Shown: piece after piece, positions 1 through 6,567 of the stretch
How positions within the stretch are numbered: the first letter of the stretch is position 1
Layout: each line of letters begins with the position of its first letter
From: an uncultured Clostridia bacterium
GTDB taxonomy: Bacteria > Bacillota > Clostridia > Christensenellales > Aristaeellaceae
Reading direction: 5' to 3'
Assembly: GCA_934630975.1 (NCBI GenBank)
Contig: CAKTXH010000086.1
Location: 1 to 10,754, forward strand
DNA length: 10,754 nt
Notes under the pieces: generated by a model
Databases searched by the model: none
Seen by the model: only the letters and a program-made list of their open reading frames with translations
Told to the model about the DNA's origin: nothing
Made by a program: the position numbers and the translations under genes

Positions 1-870
1 ATTTTCATCGCGCCGTTCTTCATCGCCTTTGCGATTTTCCAGCTGATTCCGCTCGCTTCCACCATCTATTACAGCTTTTTTGAGTATTATCGCAGCGGCT
101 TGAAGGTCATCGGCCCCAACTTTACGGGCCTTAGCAACTACGTCAAACTGCTCAGTCTCGATTTGCCCAAATATCTGGGCAACACTATGCTGCTCTGGAT
201 TCTCGGCTTTGTGCCGCAGATCATCATCTCGCTGCTGCTGGCCGTCTGGTTTACGGATAACCGCCTGCGCATCCGCTGCCAGCCGTTCTTCAAAACCGTG
301 ATCTACATGCCCAACCTGATCATGGCTTCCGCGTTCGCTATGCTCTTCTTCGCCCTCTTCTCGGATAACGGCCCGGTCAACGCCGCGCTGGTTTCCGCGG
401 GCATCTTCAAAGAGCCGTTCCGCTTCCTTTCCAGCGTCGCGGGTACGCGTGGTCTGGTCGCGCTGATGAACTTCCTGATGTGGTTCGGCAACACGACCAT
501 CCTGCTGATGGCCGCCGTCATGGGCATCGACCTCAGCCTGTTTGAGGCCGCCGAAATCGACGGCTGCACCCCGAGCCAGATCTTCTGGAAGATCACCATG
601 CCGCTCATCCGCCCCATTCTGGTCTACGTGATGATTACCTCGCTGATCGGCGGCCTTCAGATGTTCGACGTGCCGCAGATTTTGACCAACGGCAAGGGCA
701 GCCCGGATCGCTGCGCCACGACCATGATCATGTACCTCAACAACCACATGTTCAGCAAGAACTATGGCATGGCCGGTGCGGTTTCCGTGATTCTGTTCAT
801 CATCTGCGCCGTTCTGTGCGTTGTGATTTACCGCTCGACCAATGAAGACGAAGGGAGGAAAAAGAAATGA
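1..870 (+). CDS. CUT1-family sugar ABC transporter permease, MalF/UgpA-like (5' end cut by window)
   Basis: This is an integral membrane subunit of a carbohydrate importer; it forms the channel with the next gene product and is driven by a MalK-type ATPase. The frame is open from base 1, so the true start lies outside the window. 289 residues are present. They begin inside the first membrane helix (IAPFFIAFAIFQLIPLAS), followed by the family-typical segment GLKVIGPNFTGLSNYVKLL. The cytoplasmic EAA loop that docks on the ATPase is intact at about window residues 182-201 (EAAEIDG, then an ITMPLIRP segment). Several further hydrophobic helices follow, and the charged tail NEDEGRKKK ends the protein. 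The stop overlaps the next start (ATGA), so the two permeases are probably made in equal amounts. The substrate cannot be read from the sequence, and no solute-binding protein is in view; it may lie upstream. Family confidence is high. Confidence 0.93.
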   Translation: MFIAPFFIAFAIFQLIPLASTIYYSFFEYYRSGLKVIGPNFTGLSNYVKLLSLDLPKYLGNTMLLWILGFVPQIIISLLLAVWFTDNRLRIRCQPFFKTVIYMPNLIMASAFAMLFFALFSDNGPVNAALVSAGIFKEPFRFLSSVAGTRGLVALMNFLMWFGNTTILLMAAVMGIDLSLFEAAEIDGCTPSQIFWKITMPLIRPILVYVMITSLIGGLQMFDVPQILTNGKGSPDRCATTMIMYLNNHMFSKNYGMAGAVSVILFIICAVLCVVIYRSTNEDEGRKKK

Positions 871-1745
871 CTACCCAAGCCGTAAAGGATAAGGGCGCTG
901 AGCACAGCCGGCACGAGCTGCTGGCGCGCCGCATCGTGAGCTATGTCGTGCTGGCGATTCTCTGCTTCCTCTGCCTGTTCTTCTTCTATGTGCTGATCAT
1001 CAACGCCACGCGCAACCATTACCAGATTCAGCGCGGCTTCTCCTTCCTGCCCGGCAAATCGTTCATGACCAACCTCAAGAACGTGCTGGCGGATGCGAAT
1101 ATTCCGATTCTTTCGGGCATTAAGAACAGCCTGCTCGTCGCGTCCCTCTCTGCGGTGCTCTCGATTTACTTCTCCGCGCTGACGGCCTACGGCTTGCACG
1201 CCTACGACTTCAAGCTCAAGAAGCTCGCTTCCGCGTTCATCATCCTCATCATGACGATGCCGACGCAGGTTTCCGCGCTGGGCTTCCTCCGCCTGATGAC
1301 GAACATGAAGCTCACCGACACCCTGATCCCGCTGTTCCTGCCGAGCATCGCCGCGCCGACGGTGTATTACTTCATGATTTCCTACATGAAGAGCAACCTG
1401 CCGATGGAAATCGTCGAGGCCGCGCGCATCGACGGTTCCGGCGAATTCCACACCTTCAACCACGTCGTGCTGCCGATCATGAAACCGGCGCTCGCCGTGC
1501 AGGCCATCTTCACCTTCGTGGCCTCGTGGAATAACTACTTCGTCCCGGCTCTGATTTTGACCAGCAATAAGAAAAAGACCCTCCCGATTTTGATTGCCCA
1601 GCTTCGCAGCGCGGACTTCCTCAAATTCGATATGGGTCAGGTGTATATGCTGATTGCCATCGCGATCATGCCGGTCATCATCATCTATCTGTTCCTGAGC
1701 AAGTTTATCGTCGCGGGCGTTGCCCTCGGCGGCGTGAAGGGCTGA
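867..1745 (+). CDS. CUT1-family sugar ABC transporter permease, MalG/UgpE-like
   Basis: This is the second channel subunit of the sugar importer, 292 residues and full length for the MalG class. Its ATG overlaps the stop of the preceding permease, and a strong ribosome site (GGGAGGA, near 853-859) lies inside the end of that gene. A cytoplasmic N-terminus of about 22 residues is followed by a first helix at about 24-46. Further helices lie near 86-108, 121-145, 155-175, 208-228 and 258-282. The EAA docking motif is at about residues 184-203 (EAARIDG, then VVLPIMKP), the canonical spacing before the last two helices. The conserved SWNNYFVPALIL segment of MalG-type permeases is also present. 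A hairpin terminator begins 16 bases after the stop, so this is the last gene of its operon. The transported sugar is unknown. Confidence 0.94.
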   Translation: MTTQAVKDKGAEHSRHELLARRIVSYVVLAILCFLCLFFFYVLIINATRNHYQIQRGFSFLPGKSFMTNLKNVLADANIPILSGIKNSLLVASLSAVLSIYFSALTAYGLHAYDFKLKKLASAFIILIMTMPTQVSALGFLRLMTNMKLTDTLIPLFLPSIAAPTVYYFMISYMKSNLPMEIVEAARIDGSGEFHTFNHVVLPIMKPALAVQAIFTFVASWNNYFVPALILTSNKKKTLPILIAQLRSADFLKFDMGQVYMLIAIAIMPVIIIYLFLSKFIVAGVALGGVKG

Positions 1746-1760
1746 CCTCCGCGCCCTCTG

Positions 1761-1787
1761 CCTCCCTCCTTTGAGGGAGGTTTTTTT
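1761..1787 (+). terminator. Rho-independent terminator of the permease operon
   Basis: A perfect 8-bp stem, CCTCCCTC (1761-1768) and GAGGGAGG (1773-1780), with a CTTT loop is followed by seven T residues (1781-1787). It lies 15 bases after the permease stop. On the opposite strand the stem is not followed by a T-run, so it should terminate the exported-protein gene (1803-2834, minus) poorly or not at all. Confidence 0.9.
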
Positions 1788-1802
1788 ATGTCATTTACCG
1801 AG

Positions 1803-2834
1803 TCATTCCGCGTCACAGCTGTACACGTGCGTCTCCTTCACCTCCGAGGTCACGCCGTTGATGAACGCGTCGGCCGTCCAGTGCGCGCCCGCTTCGTCGG
1901 TGTAATCGAACATGAGGGATGCAAAGGGGATCCTGCTCCAGTGGCCGTTCGCCTCGCCGTAATCGTAATTCGTGTATATGCTCGTCAACTCCATGCTCAG
2001 CGGGCAGCCGTTCTTTTCCCGCAGCGCCAGCCGCGCGTTCCGCTCCGCCTCAGGCAGGTTGATGTCTTCGCTTTCATTCTTAAACCCGCTGAGAAACAGC
2101 ACGTCCAGCAGTTCGTCGTCAGTCAGCCTGCGATACGGCGTAAGGATGAATTTCCCGTCATACGAGCCGAGAAACGAATTCTTGTCCAGCTCAACCGCCG
2201 TCATCGTCTCCGGCACGTCCTCCCGCCGGATGATACCGCGTTGAATCAATCCTTTCAGCCGCGCACGGCGTTCTTCATTATCCCCCTCGCTTGTGCCCAT
2301 AAAGGTGTGGCCGCGCACGCAGTTTCTTTCGTTCAGCGCGTCCGGGTCGAAAGGCTCGCCCAACTGACGATACGCGTCCAGAATCGCCAGCATCTCTTCA
2401 TCCGTCAGGCAGTTGCCCGGCAGGAGCAGCAGCACCCGCTCCCCGTCGTATTCCGCCGGGTCGAGCGCATACACGCCGACGCGGACGTTTGTTTTCGCTT
2501 CCAGCACGCTCGCGCCGTCGCCGGTTCGCTCCCCCGCCGCGTAAGCCGCCATCAGCTTATCCATGCGCTTGCGCTCGCCCGTGGTCAGGCGGCAGTTGCT
2601 CGTCAGGCTTGCGCGGATCTCGTCGTGCATCATCTGCGTCGTGTCCACCTCGGTGTAGGCTTCCTCCAGCATCCAGCCGGTTTCCTCAACCTCCACGCGG
2701 CGCATCGGCAGATAGCTGGCCTTCCGCTGCACCTCGACCGTCGGCGCATCCTCGACAACGCCCTCGCGCACCGCCTGCGCGCCCATCGGCAGACAAAGCA
2801 GCACCATCAACGCGGCCAAACTCCTCTTTTTCAT
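1803..2834 (-). CDS. Exported protein of unknown function with repeated LTDEE modules
   Basis: I do not recognise a named family. The 343-residue protein starts at an ATG at 2834 behind a good ribosome site (AAGGAAGGA, about 8 bases upstream); an in-frame TTG at 2840 is less likely. The N-terminus MKKRSLAALMVLLCLPMGAQA is a clear signal peptide with a probable cut after AQA (residue 21). There is no lipobox cysteine and no other membrane helix, so the product is likely secreted or wall-associated. A module recurs: residues 129-155 (YDGERVLLLLPG, then LTDEEMLAILDAY) and 225-247 (YDGKFILTPYRR, then LTDDELLDVLF), with a weaker copy of the helix at 83-98 (LTTGERKRMDKLMAAY). The C-terminal part (about 296-340) looks beta-rich. 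The gene follows the sensor kinase on the same strand after 100 bases, suggesting it is an output or partner of that two-component system (inference). Confidence 0.75.
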   Translation of the reverse strand: MKKRSLAALMVLLCLPMGAQAVREGVVEDAPTVEVQRKASYLPMRRVEVEETGWMLEEAYTEVDTTQMMHDEIRASLTSNCRLTTGERKRMDKLMAAYAAGERTGDGASVLEAKTNVRVGVYALDPAEYDGERVLLLLPGNCLTDEEMLAILDAYRQLGEPFDPDALNERNCVRGHTFMGTSEGDNEERRARLKGLIQRGIIRREDVPETMTAVELDKNSFLGSYDGKFILTPYRRLTDDELLDVLFLSGFKNESEDINLPEAERNARLALREKNGCPLSMELTSIYTNYDYGEANGHWSRIPFASLMFDYTDEAGAHWTADAFINGVTSEVKETHVYSCDAE

Positions 2835-2848
2835 GCCCAAATCCTTCC

Positions 2849-2905
2849 TTTCACTGTCCCTTTGACGTTCTTTCGGCGTCTTTTCGGCGTCCTTTCCGTG
2901 CCTTT
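2849..2905. repeat. Short imperfect tandem repeats (10-12 bp) upstream of the exported-protein gene
   Basis: Read on the plus strand, TTT-led units follow each other: TTTCACTGTCCC, TTTGACGTTC, TTTCGGCGTC, TTTTCGGCGTCC and TTTCCGTGCC. The two central units share the core TTTCGGCGTC exactly. On the coding (minus) strand they are purine-rich (GGACGCCGAAA). They fill most of the gap between the kinase stop and the ribosome site of the exported-protein gene. No convincing promoter was found in this gap. Confidence 0.6.
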
Positions 2906-2934
2906 ATGCTACCCGATTTCGCGTTGCCGTGTCG

Positions 2935-4251
2935 TCACAGGGTTGTTTCAAACCTGTAACAAACGCGCGTTCCCTGCCCAATTTCGCTTTCGATGCGGAT
3001 ATTGCCGCGGTGCAGCCGCGCGATTTTCCGGCAGAGCGACAGCCCCAGTCCCGCGCCGCCTGCGCCCCGTGCGCGCGCCTTGTCGGCCTTGTAAAACGGC
3101 TCGAACGCCCGCGCGATCTGCTCCCGCGTCATGCCGCAGCCGCAGTCGGTCACGTCGAATCCGTTCGAATAGAGCGTCACACAGACGGGTTCTGCCCCGC
3201 CCGCGCGCTGAGCGTTCACCACCAGATTGCGCAGCAGCAGAATCGTCAGCTCCCGCTCGCCGAGGAATTCCGCGCCTTCGCCCGCAAGCCGCACGCCGTC
3301 AAAGACGCTCAGCGCCTCCTCGGCCATCGCCCGCGAATCAAACGGCGCAAACGCGGCCTCCTCGTGATCCAGCCGCGTCAGCAAAAGCAGCCGCTCATCC
3401 ATCGTCGAAAGCCGCGCGGCCTCCCGCGCCATCGTTTCCAGCAGCTCGCCCCGCTGGCTTTCGCTCAATCTGGATTGCTGCAAGAGTCGCGTTCCGCCGA
3501 GAATCGCCGTCAGCGGGGTGCGCATCTCGTGCGCCAGCGCGTCGATGAGCGCCTGCCGTTCTTCCGCCTGCGCGCGCAAGGCCGCTTCCCGCTCGCCAAT
3601 CGCCGCGCTCATGCCGGAAAACGCGCGAATCAGCGTGCCGATTTCGTCGTTTCCGGCAGATGGAAGCGGCGCGCAATATTCGCCGCCCGCCAGCTTTGCC
3701 GCCGCGTTTGCCAACTGCGCCAGCGGCCTTGTCACCACGCCGGAGAGCCACGCCGCCAGCGCCCCGGCCAGCGCCATGCCCAGCAGGCCGAGCGCCGCCG
3801 CGCCCCGCAGCAGCTCCCCTCTGAGCGCGTAGACGGGCGAAACATCCAGCGCCGCCAGCAGCGTCACCCCGCGCCCCAGCGCGTGCGCGATCAACAGCCG
3901 CTCGCTTGGGCGATCCAGCAGCGTGGCGCGTTCCTCTGTGCCCAGCAGCTCGGGCAGCTTTTCCGCCGCCGGGAGCGCTTCCCCGGTGATCGGCTCGCCG
4001 TCTTGCAGCAGATAGACCGCCATTTCCGCAGAGCCGTAACGATTCTGCATCACCGAAGCGACATATCGGTCAATGGAACTGAGCGAGGTTTCCACCGTCA
4101 CCGCCCGGGCAATCGCCGCCTCTTCGCCGAGCGCCCGCGCGCGCTCCCGCTCCATCGTCAGCGCAAAACTCCGGGAGACGACCAGCGCCATTCCCGGCTC
4201 GAGCAGCGCCAGCACAAGCGCCACCATGCACAGCGCGACGCGTTTTCTCAT
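2935..4251 (-). CDS. Two-component sensor histidine kinase (HisKA/HATPase_c, HAMP)
   Basis: This membrane kinase phosphorylates the response regulator encoded just upstream. The chosen ATG at 4251 gives 438 residues, overlaps the regulator stop (ATGA) and follows GGAGAGGAG; a TTG at 4275 is disfavoured. Helix 1 is at about residues 3-25. An extracytoplasmic sensor of about 120 residues follows, then helix 2 at about 149-173 and a HAMP linker (TRPLAQLANAAAKLAGGEY). The phosphoacceptor is His241 in LAHEMRTPLTAIL. The ATP-binding domain has an N-box (NLVVNA, about 342-347), a G1 box DCGCG (369-373), an F box FEPFYK (383-388) and a G2 box GAGGAGLGLSL (396-406). All catalytic motifs are present, so it should be active. 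The architecture resembles the PhoR/ResE/YycG class, but the stimulus cannot be deduced. Substitution of Cys for the usual Asn in the G1 box is a mild oddity. Confidence 0.95.
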   Translation of the reverse strand: MRKRVALCMVALVLALLEPGMALVVSRSFALTMERERARALGEEAAIARAVTVETSLSSIDRYVASVMQNRYGSAEMAVYLLQDGEPITGEALPAAEKLPELLGTEERATLLDRPSERLLIAHALGRGVTLLAALDVSPVYALRGELLRGAAALGLLGMALAGALAAWLSGVVTRPLAQLANAAAKLAGGEYCAPLPSAGNDEIGTLIRAFSGMSAAIGEREAALRAQAEERQALIDALAHEMRTPLTAILGGTRLLQQSRLSESQRGELLETMAREAARLSTMDERLLLLTRLDHEEAAFAPFDSRAMAEEALSVFDGVRLAGEGAEFLGERELTILLLRNLVVNAQRAGGAEPVCVTLYSNGFDVTDCGCGMTREQIARAFEPFYKADKARARGAGGAGLGLSLCRKIARLHRGNIRIESEIGQGTRVCYRFETTL

Positions 4252-4916
4252 GGCCGCCTCTCCTCTCCGCCGCAAAAGCGATAGCCGTATTTATACACCG
4301 TCTCGATATATCCCGCGCCGATTTTGCCGCGCAGGCGCTGAATGTGCACATCCACCGTCCGCGTCTCGCCCTGATAGGCATAGCCCCACACGCCCGCCAG
4401 CAGCGCCTCCCGGCTGAGCGCCACGTTGCTGCGCCGGATGAGCATCGCCAGCAGGTCAAATTCCAGCGCGGTCAGCGCCATCTCGCGCCCATCCTTGGTC
4501 ACGCGGCGCGCCGCCAGATCGACCTCGAGCGCGCCGAAGACGAAGCGCGTCTGCGCCTTCTGCCTGCGCCGGAGGATGTTTTCCACGCGCGCCAGCAGCT
4601 CTTCCGGCTCGAACGGTTTGAGCATGTAATCCTCTGCGCCCATGCGCAGCCCGCGCACCCGGTCGTTCACCGCCGTTTTCGCCGTCAGAAACAGCACGGG
4701 AACCGCCCGCTCGATCATCGTTTCCGCCAGCGAAAAGCCGTCCTCGCCCGGCAGCATGATATCCAGAATCGCCAGATCCGGCGCGCCTTCCTCCAGAATG
4801 CGCCGCGCCTGCCCCGCGTCCCCCGCCGCGCGCACGTCGTAACCGACCAGCGACAGCTGCAACAAAACGACCTGCCGAACGGACGCGTCGTCCTCCACCA
4901 GCAAAAGCTTTGCCAT
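4248..4916 (-). CDS. OmpR/PhoB-family response regulator
   Basis: This cytoplasmic transcription factor is the partner of the kinase that follows it. The ATG at 4916 (MAKLLLVEDD) has an excellent ribosome site, GGGAGGAGG, and gives 222 residues, the usual length for the family; the frame stays open to 4976 but has no equivalent site there. The receiver domain (about 1-118) carries the acidic pair Glu8/Asp9/Asp10, phosphoacceptor Asp52 (LAILDIMLPGEDG), Thr78 and Lys100 (YMLKPFEPEEL). The winged-helix DNA-binding domain (about 124-216) has the typical LTALEFDLLAMLI helix, LSREALLAGVWGY, the recognition helix TRTVDVHIQRLRGKIG, and the closing wing YIETVYKYGYRF. The stop overlaps the kinase start, indicating translational coupling. 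Direct repeats upstream suggest autoregulation. Confidence 0.96.
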   Translation of the reverse strand: MAKLLLVEDDASVRQVVLLQLSLVGYDVRAAGDAGQARRILEEGAPDLAILDIMLPGEDGFSLAETMIERAVPVLFLTAKTAVNDRVRGLRMGAEDYMLKPFEPEELLARVENILRRRQKAQTRFVFGALEVDLAARRVTKDGREMALTALEFDLLAMLIRRSNVALSREALLAGVWGYAYQGETRTVDVHIQRLRGKIGAGYIETVYKYGYRFCGGEERRP

Positions 4917-4941
4917 GCCGCTTCCTCCTCCCTTTGCTCTT

Positions 4942-4947
4942 ATCATA
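4942..4947 (-). promoter_or_regulatory. Candidate -10 box of the two-component operon
   Basis: On the minus strand TATGAT lies 26 bases before the response regulator ATG, in an AT-rich stretch that stands out from the GC-rich surroundings. No good -35 hexamer occurs 16-18 bases upstream; instead the GTTACA repeats lie there, which would fit an activator-dependent promoter. This is a motif-level call only. Confidence 0.45.
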
Positions 4948-4968
4948 CCATATATTTTTTCTTTCTCG

Positions 4969-4985
4969 TGTAACAAAGTTGTAAC
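4969..4985 (-). promoter_or_regulatory. PhoP-box-like direct repeat (two GTTACA, 11-bp period)
   Basis: On the minus strand GTTACA, ACTTT, GTTACA form two identical hexamers with a 5-base spacer. A related hexamer (GTTAAA, minus strand, 5001-5006) lies two helical turns further upstream. Regulators of the OmpR/PhoB family bind direct repeats with about 11-bp spacing, and Bacillus subtilis PhoP uses TT(A/C/T)ACA-type repeats. Placement just upstream of a gene for such a regulator suggests autoregulation (inference). Confidence 0.5.
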
Positions 4986-5008
4986 GATAGAGAAAAAACG
5001 TTTAACGC

Positions 5009-5034
5009 AAAAAAGGCTCCCTCTCAGAGGGAGC
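5009..5034 (-). terminator. Rho-independent terminator of radA
   Basis: Read on the minus strand, an 8-bp stem (GCTCCCTC / GAGGGAGC, 5034-5016) with a 3-base loop is followed by C and then a run of six T (5014-5009). It begins 24 bases after the radA stop and separates radA from the two-component genes, which therefore need their own promoter. Confidence 0.88.
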
Positions 5035-5035
5035 T

Positions 5036-5050
5036 GTCAGCGAAGCTGAC
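5036..5050. repeat. Second inverted repeat next to the radA terminator
   Basis: GTCAGC, GAA, GCTGAC forms a perfect 6-bp stem immediately beside the terminator stem, between it and the radA stop codon. Together with the flanking GAAGGAGTT and the terminator arm it looks like one compact repeat unit (5009-5060). Similar CTCCTTCAGTCAGC... AGCTCCCTC strings recur in gut Clostridia as I remember them, but only one copy is in this window. Confidence 0.55.
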
Positions 5051-5058
5051 TGAAGGAG

Positions 5059-6438
5059 TTACCCGAACAGAATCGCCAGCGCTTCGGCCAGCGTCTCCAC
5101 GCCGTAAACCCGCATGCCTTCCGGCGCGCGGAGGTGCTTTGCGTTTTCGCGCGGGATGACGGCGGTGGTGAAGCCCAGCCGCGCGCACTCGGCCAGCCGC
5201 CTTTCCGCCTGCGAAACCGCGCGGATTTCGCCCGCAAGGCCGACTTCGCCGATCACCGCCCAGTCGCCCGGCACACACGCGTCGCGCACGCTGGAAGCCA
5301 CCGCCGCGCAGAGCGGCAGATCCGCTGCCGGTTCGGAAAGCTCCAAACCGCCCGCGACGTTGATATACACATCCTGATTGAACAGCGACACGCCCGCGCG
5401 CTTTTCCAGCACGGCCAGCAGCAGCGCCAGCCGCCCCGCGTCAAAGCCGTTGGTCGTGCGACGCGGCGTGCCGTAGGCGGTTTGAAGCGCCAGCGCCTGC
5501 ACATCCACCAGCATCGGCCGCGAACCCTCGATGGCGCAATGCACGCACGAGCCGGGCACGTTGCGCGCCCGCGTGGAGAGCAGCAGCTCCGACGGGTTTT
5601 CCACCGGCACCATGCCGCGCTCGTGCATCTCAAACAGGCCAAGCTCGTTGACCGAGCCGAAGCGGTTCTTCACCGCGCGCAGGATGCGGTATTCGTGCTG
5701 CCGGTCGCCCTCGAAATAGAGCACCACGTCCACCATGTGTTCGAGCACGCGCGGGCCGGCAATCGCGCCCTCCTTGGTCACGTGGCCGACGAGAAACACC
5801 GCGCAGCCCGTCGTCTTGGCCATGCGCATCAGCAGGCTGGCGCACTCGCGCACCTGCGAAACGCTGCCGGGCGCGCTGGCCATATCCGGGCGGTACATCG
5901 TCTGAATCGAGTCGATGATCATATAATCCGGGGCGATTTCCTCCCAGCGGCGCTCGGCTGCATCCATCGCGTTTTCGCTGAGGATGAGCAGGTTGTCGCT
6001 CGTCACGCCCAGCCGCCGCGCGCGCATCTTGATCTGCCGGACGGATTCCTCGCCGGAGATATACAGCACGCGCGCGCCGCCCTGCGCCAGATGCTCGGAG
6101 GCTTGCAGCAGCAGCGTCGATTTGCCGATGCCCGGATCGCCGCCCACCAGCATCAGCGAACCTTCCACCACGCCGCCGCCGAGCACGCGATCCAGCTCGC
6201 CGATACCCGTCGTCGCGCGGGCGCTCGTCTCCTCCGGGATTTCGGAAAGGCGCATGGCGCTTGCGCCCGTCCCCGGTCTCTGCTTGTTCGCCTTTACGGG
6301 GATGGCCGCCTGCTGCGCGGCCTGCGGGGCCTGCTCCTCCAGCGTGTTCCACGCGTTGCAGCCGGGGCATTTGCCCATCCAGCGCGGCGTTTCATAGCCG
6401 CATGCGCTGCACACAAACACCGTCTTTTCCTTCGCCAT
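5059..6438 (-). CDS. radA: DNA repair protein RadA (Sms)
   Basis: RadA is a RecA-like ATPase that drives DNA branch migration and processes recombination intermediates in the cytoplasm. The 459-residue length is normal. The N-terminal zinc finger has Cys10, Cys13, Cys24 and Cys27 (CSACGYETPRWMGKCPGC). Walker A is GGDPGIGKST at about 99-108 and Walker B is DYMIID at about 171-176. The RadA-specific KNRFG motif is at 257-261. The C-terminal Lon-protease-like domain is present (for example YINVAGGLELSEPAADLPL) but RadA lacks Lon's catalytic role in the family. The ATG at 6438 has a clear GGAGGA site 6 bases upstream. It is a single-gene unit here, with its own promoter (6469-6496) and terminator (5009-5034). 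Nothing looks damaged. Confidence 0.98.
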   Translation of the reverse strand: MAKEKTVFVCSACGYETPRWMGKCPGCNAWNTLEEQAPQAAQQAAIPVKANKQRPGTGASAMRLSEIPEETSARATTGIGELDRVLGGGVVEGSLMLVGGDPGIGKSTLLLQASEHLAQGGARVLYISGEESVRQIKMRARRLGVTSDNLLILSENAMDAAERRWEEIAPDYMIIDSIQTMYRPDMASAPGSVSQVRECASLLMRMAKTTGCAVFLVGHVTKEGAIAGPRVLEHMVDVVLYFEGDRQHEYRILRAVKNRFGSVNELGLFEMHERGMVPVENPSELLLSTRARNVPGSCVHCAIEGSRPMLVDVQALALQTAYGTPRRTTNGFDAGRLALLLAVLEKRAGVSLFNQDVYINVAGGLELSEPAADLPLCAAVASSVRDACVPGDWAVIGEVGLAGEIRAVSQAERRLAECARLGFTTAVIPRENAKHLRAPEGMRVYGVETLAEALAILFG

Positions 6439-6468
6439 GATGTTCCTCCGTCGATTGTTTTCCCGCTC

Positions 6469-6496
6469 ATTGTATCACACTTGGCCGCGCGTGCAA
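6469..6496 (-). promoter_or_regulatory. radA promoter (extended -10)
   Basis: On the minus strand TTGCAC (6496-6491) and TACAAT (6474-6469) are separated by 16 bases, with TG one base before the -10 box (TGATACAAT), an extended -10. It starts transcription about 25-30 bases before the radA start codon. The -35 box sits in the loop of the inverted repeat at 6484-6504. Confidence 0.65.
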
Positions 6497-6504
6497 AGCG
6501 CGGC
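6484..6504. repeat. 7-bp inverted repeat spanning the radA -35 box
   Basis: GCCGCGC (6484-6490) and GCGCGGC (6498-6504) are perfect inverted copies around GTGCAAA. The loop contains the radA -35 element. It could be an operator. On the plus strand it is followed six bases later by a T6 run, but no plus-strand gene ends here, so a terminator role is less likely. Confidence 0.5.
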
Positions 6505-6537
6505 GAAAACTTTTTTCGTTTCGTGCGCTTTTCCCGA

Positions 6538-6566
6538 TTGAATCCGCCCGGCGAATTCGGTATAAT
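6538..6566 (+). promoter_or_regulatory. Sigma-A-type promoter of the phosphoesterase-like gene
   Basis: TTGAAT (6538-6543) and a consensus TATAAT (6561-6566) are separated by exactly 17 bases. Transcription would start near 6573, leaving an untranslated leader of about 125 bases before the ATG at 6698. It is the strongest promoter match in the window and fires away from the radA promoter. Confidence 0.8.
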
Positions 6567-6567
6567 A

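Noticed and set aside
828..1463. 211-codon minus-strand frame opposite the second permease
   Set aside because: It is the complement of a clear MalG-type permease; the His/Arg/Glu-rich translation has no domain.
1788..3548. 586-codon plus-strand reading frame across the exported-protein and kinase genes
   Set aside because: It lies opposite two well-supported minus-strand genes. The translation is Arg/Ala/Pro/His-rich with no domain, and no ribosome site is present. It is an artefact of GC-rich codon usage.
2929..4284. 451-codon plus-strand frame opposite the sensor kinase
   Set aside because: It mirrors the kinase codons, is rich in Arg, Gln and His, and has no start signal.
4917..4976. 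Upstream extension of the response regulator (20 extra codons)
   Set aside because: The extension overlaps the probable promoter, lacks a ribosome site, and family members start with the short strand before the acidic residues, as does the ATG at 4916.
6484..6516. Plus-strand terminator formed by the GCCGCGC palindrome and T6
   Set aside because: The T-run is six bases away from the stem and no plus-strand gene ends upstream; the position over the radA -35 box fits an operator better.
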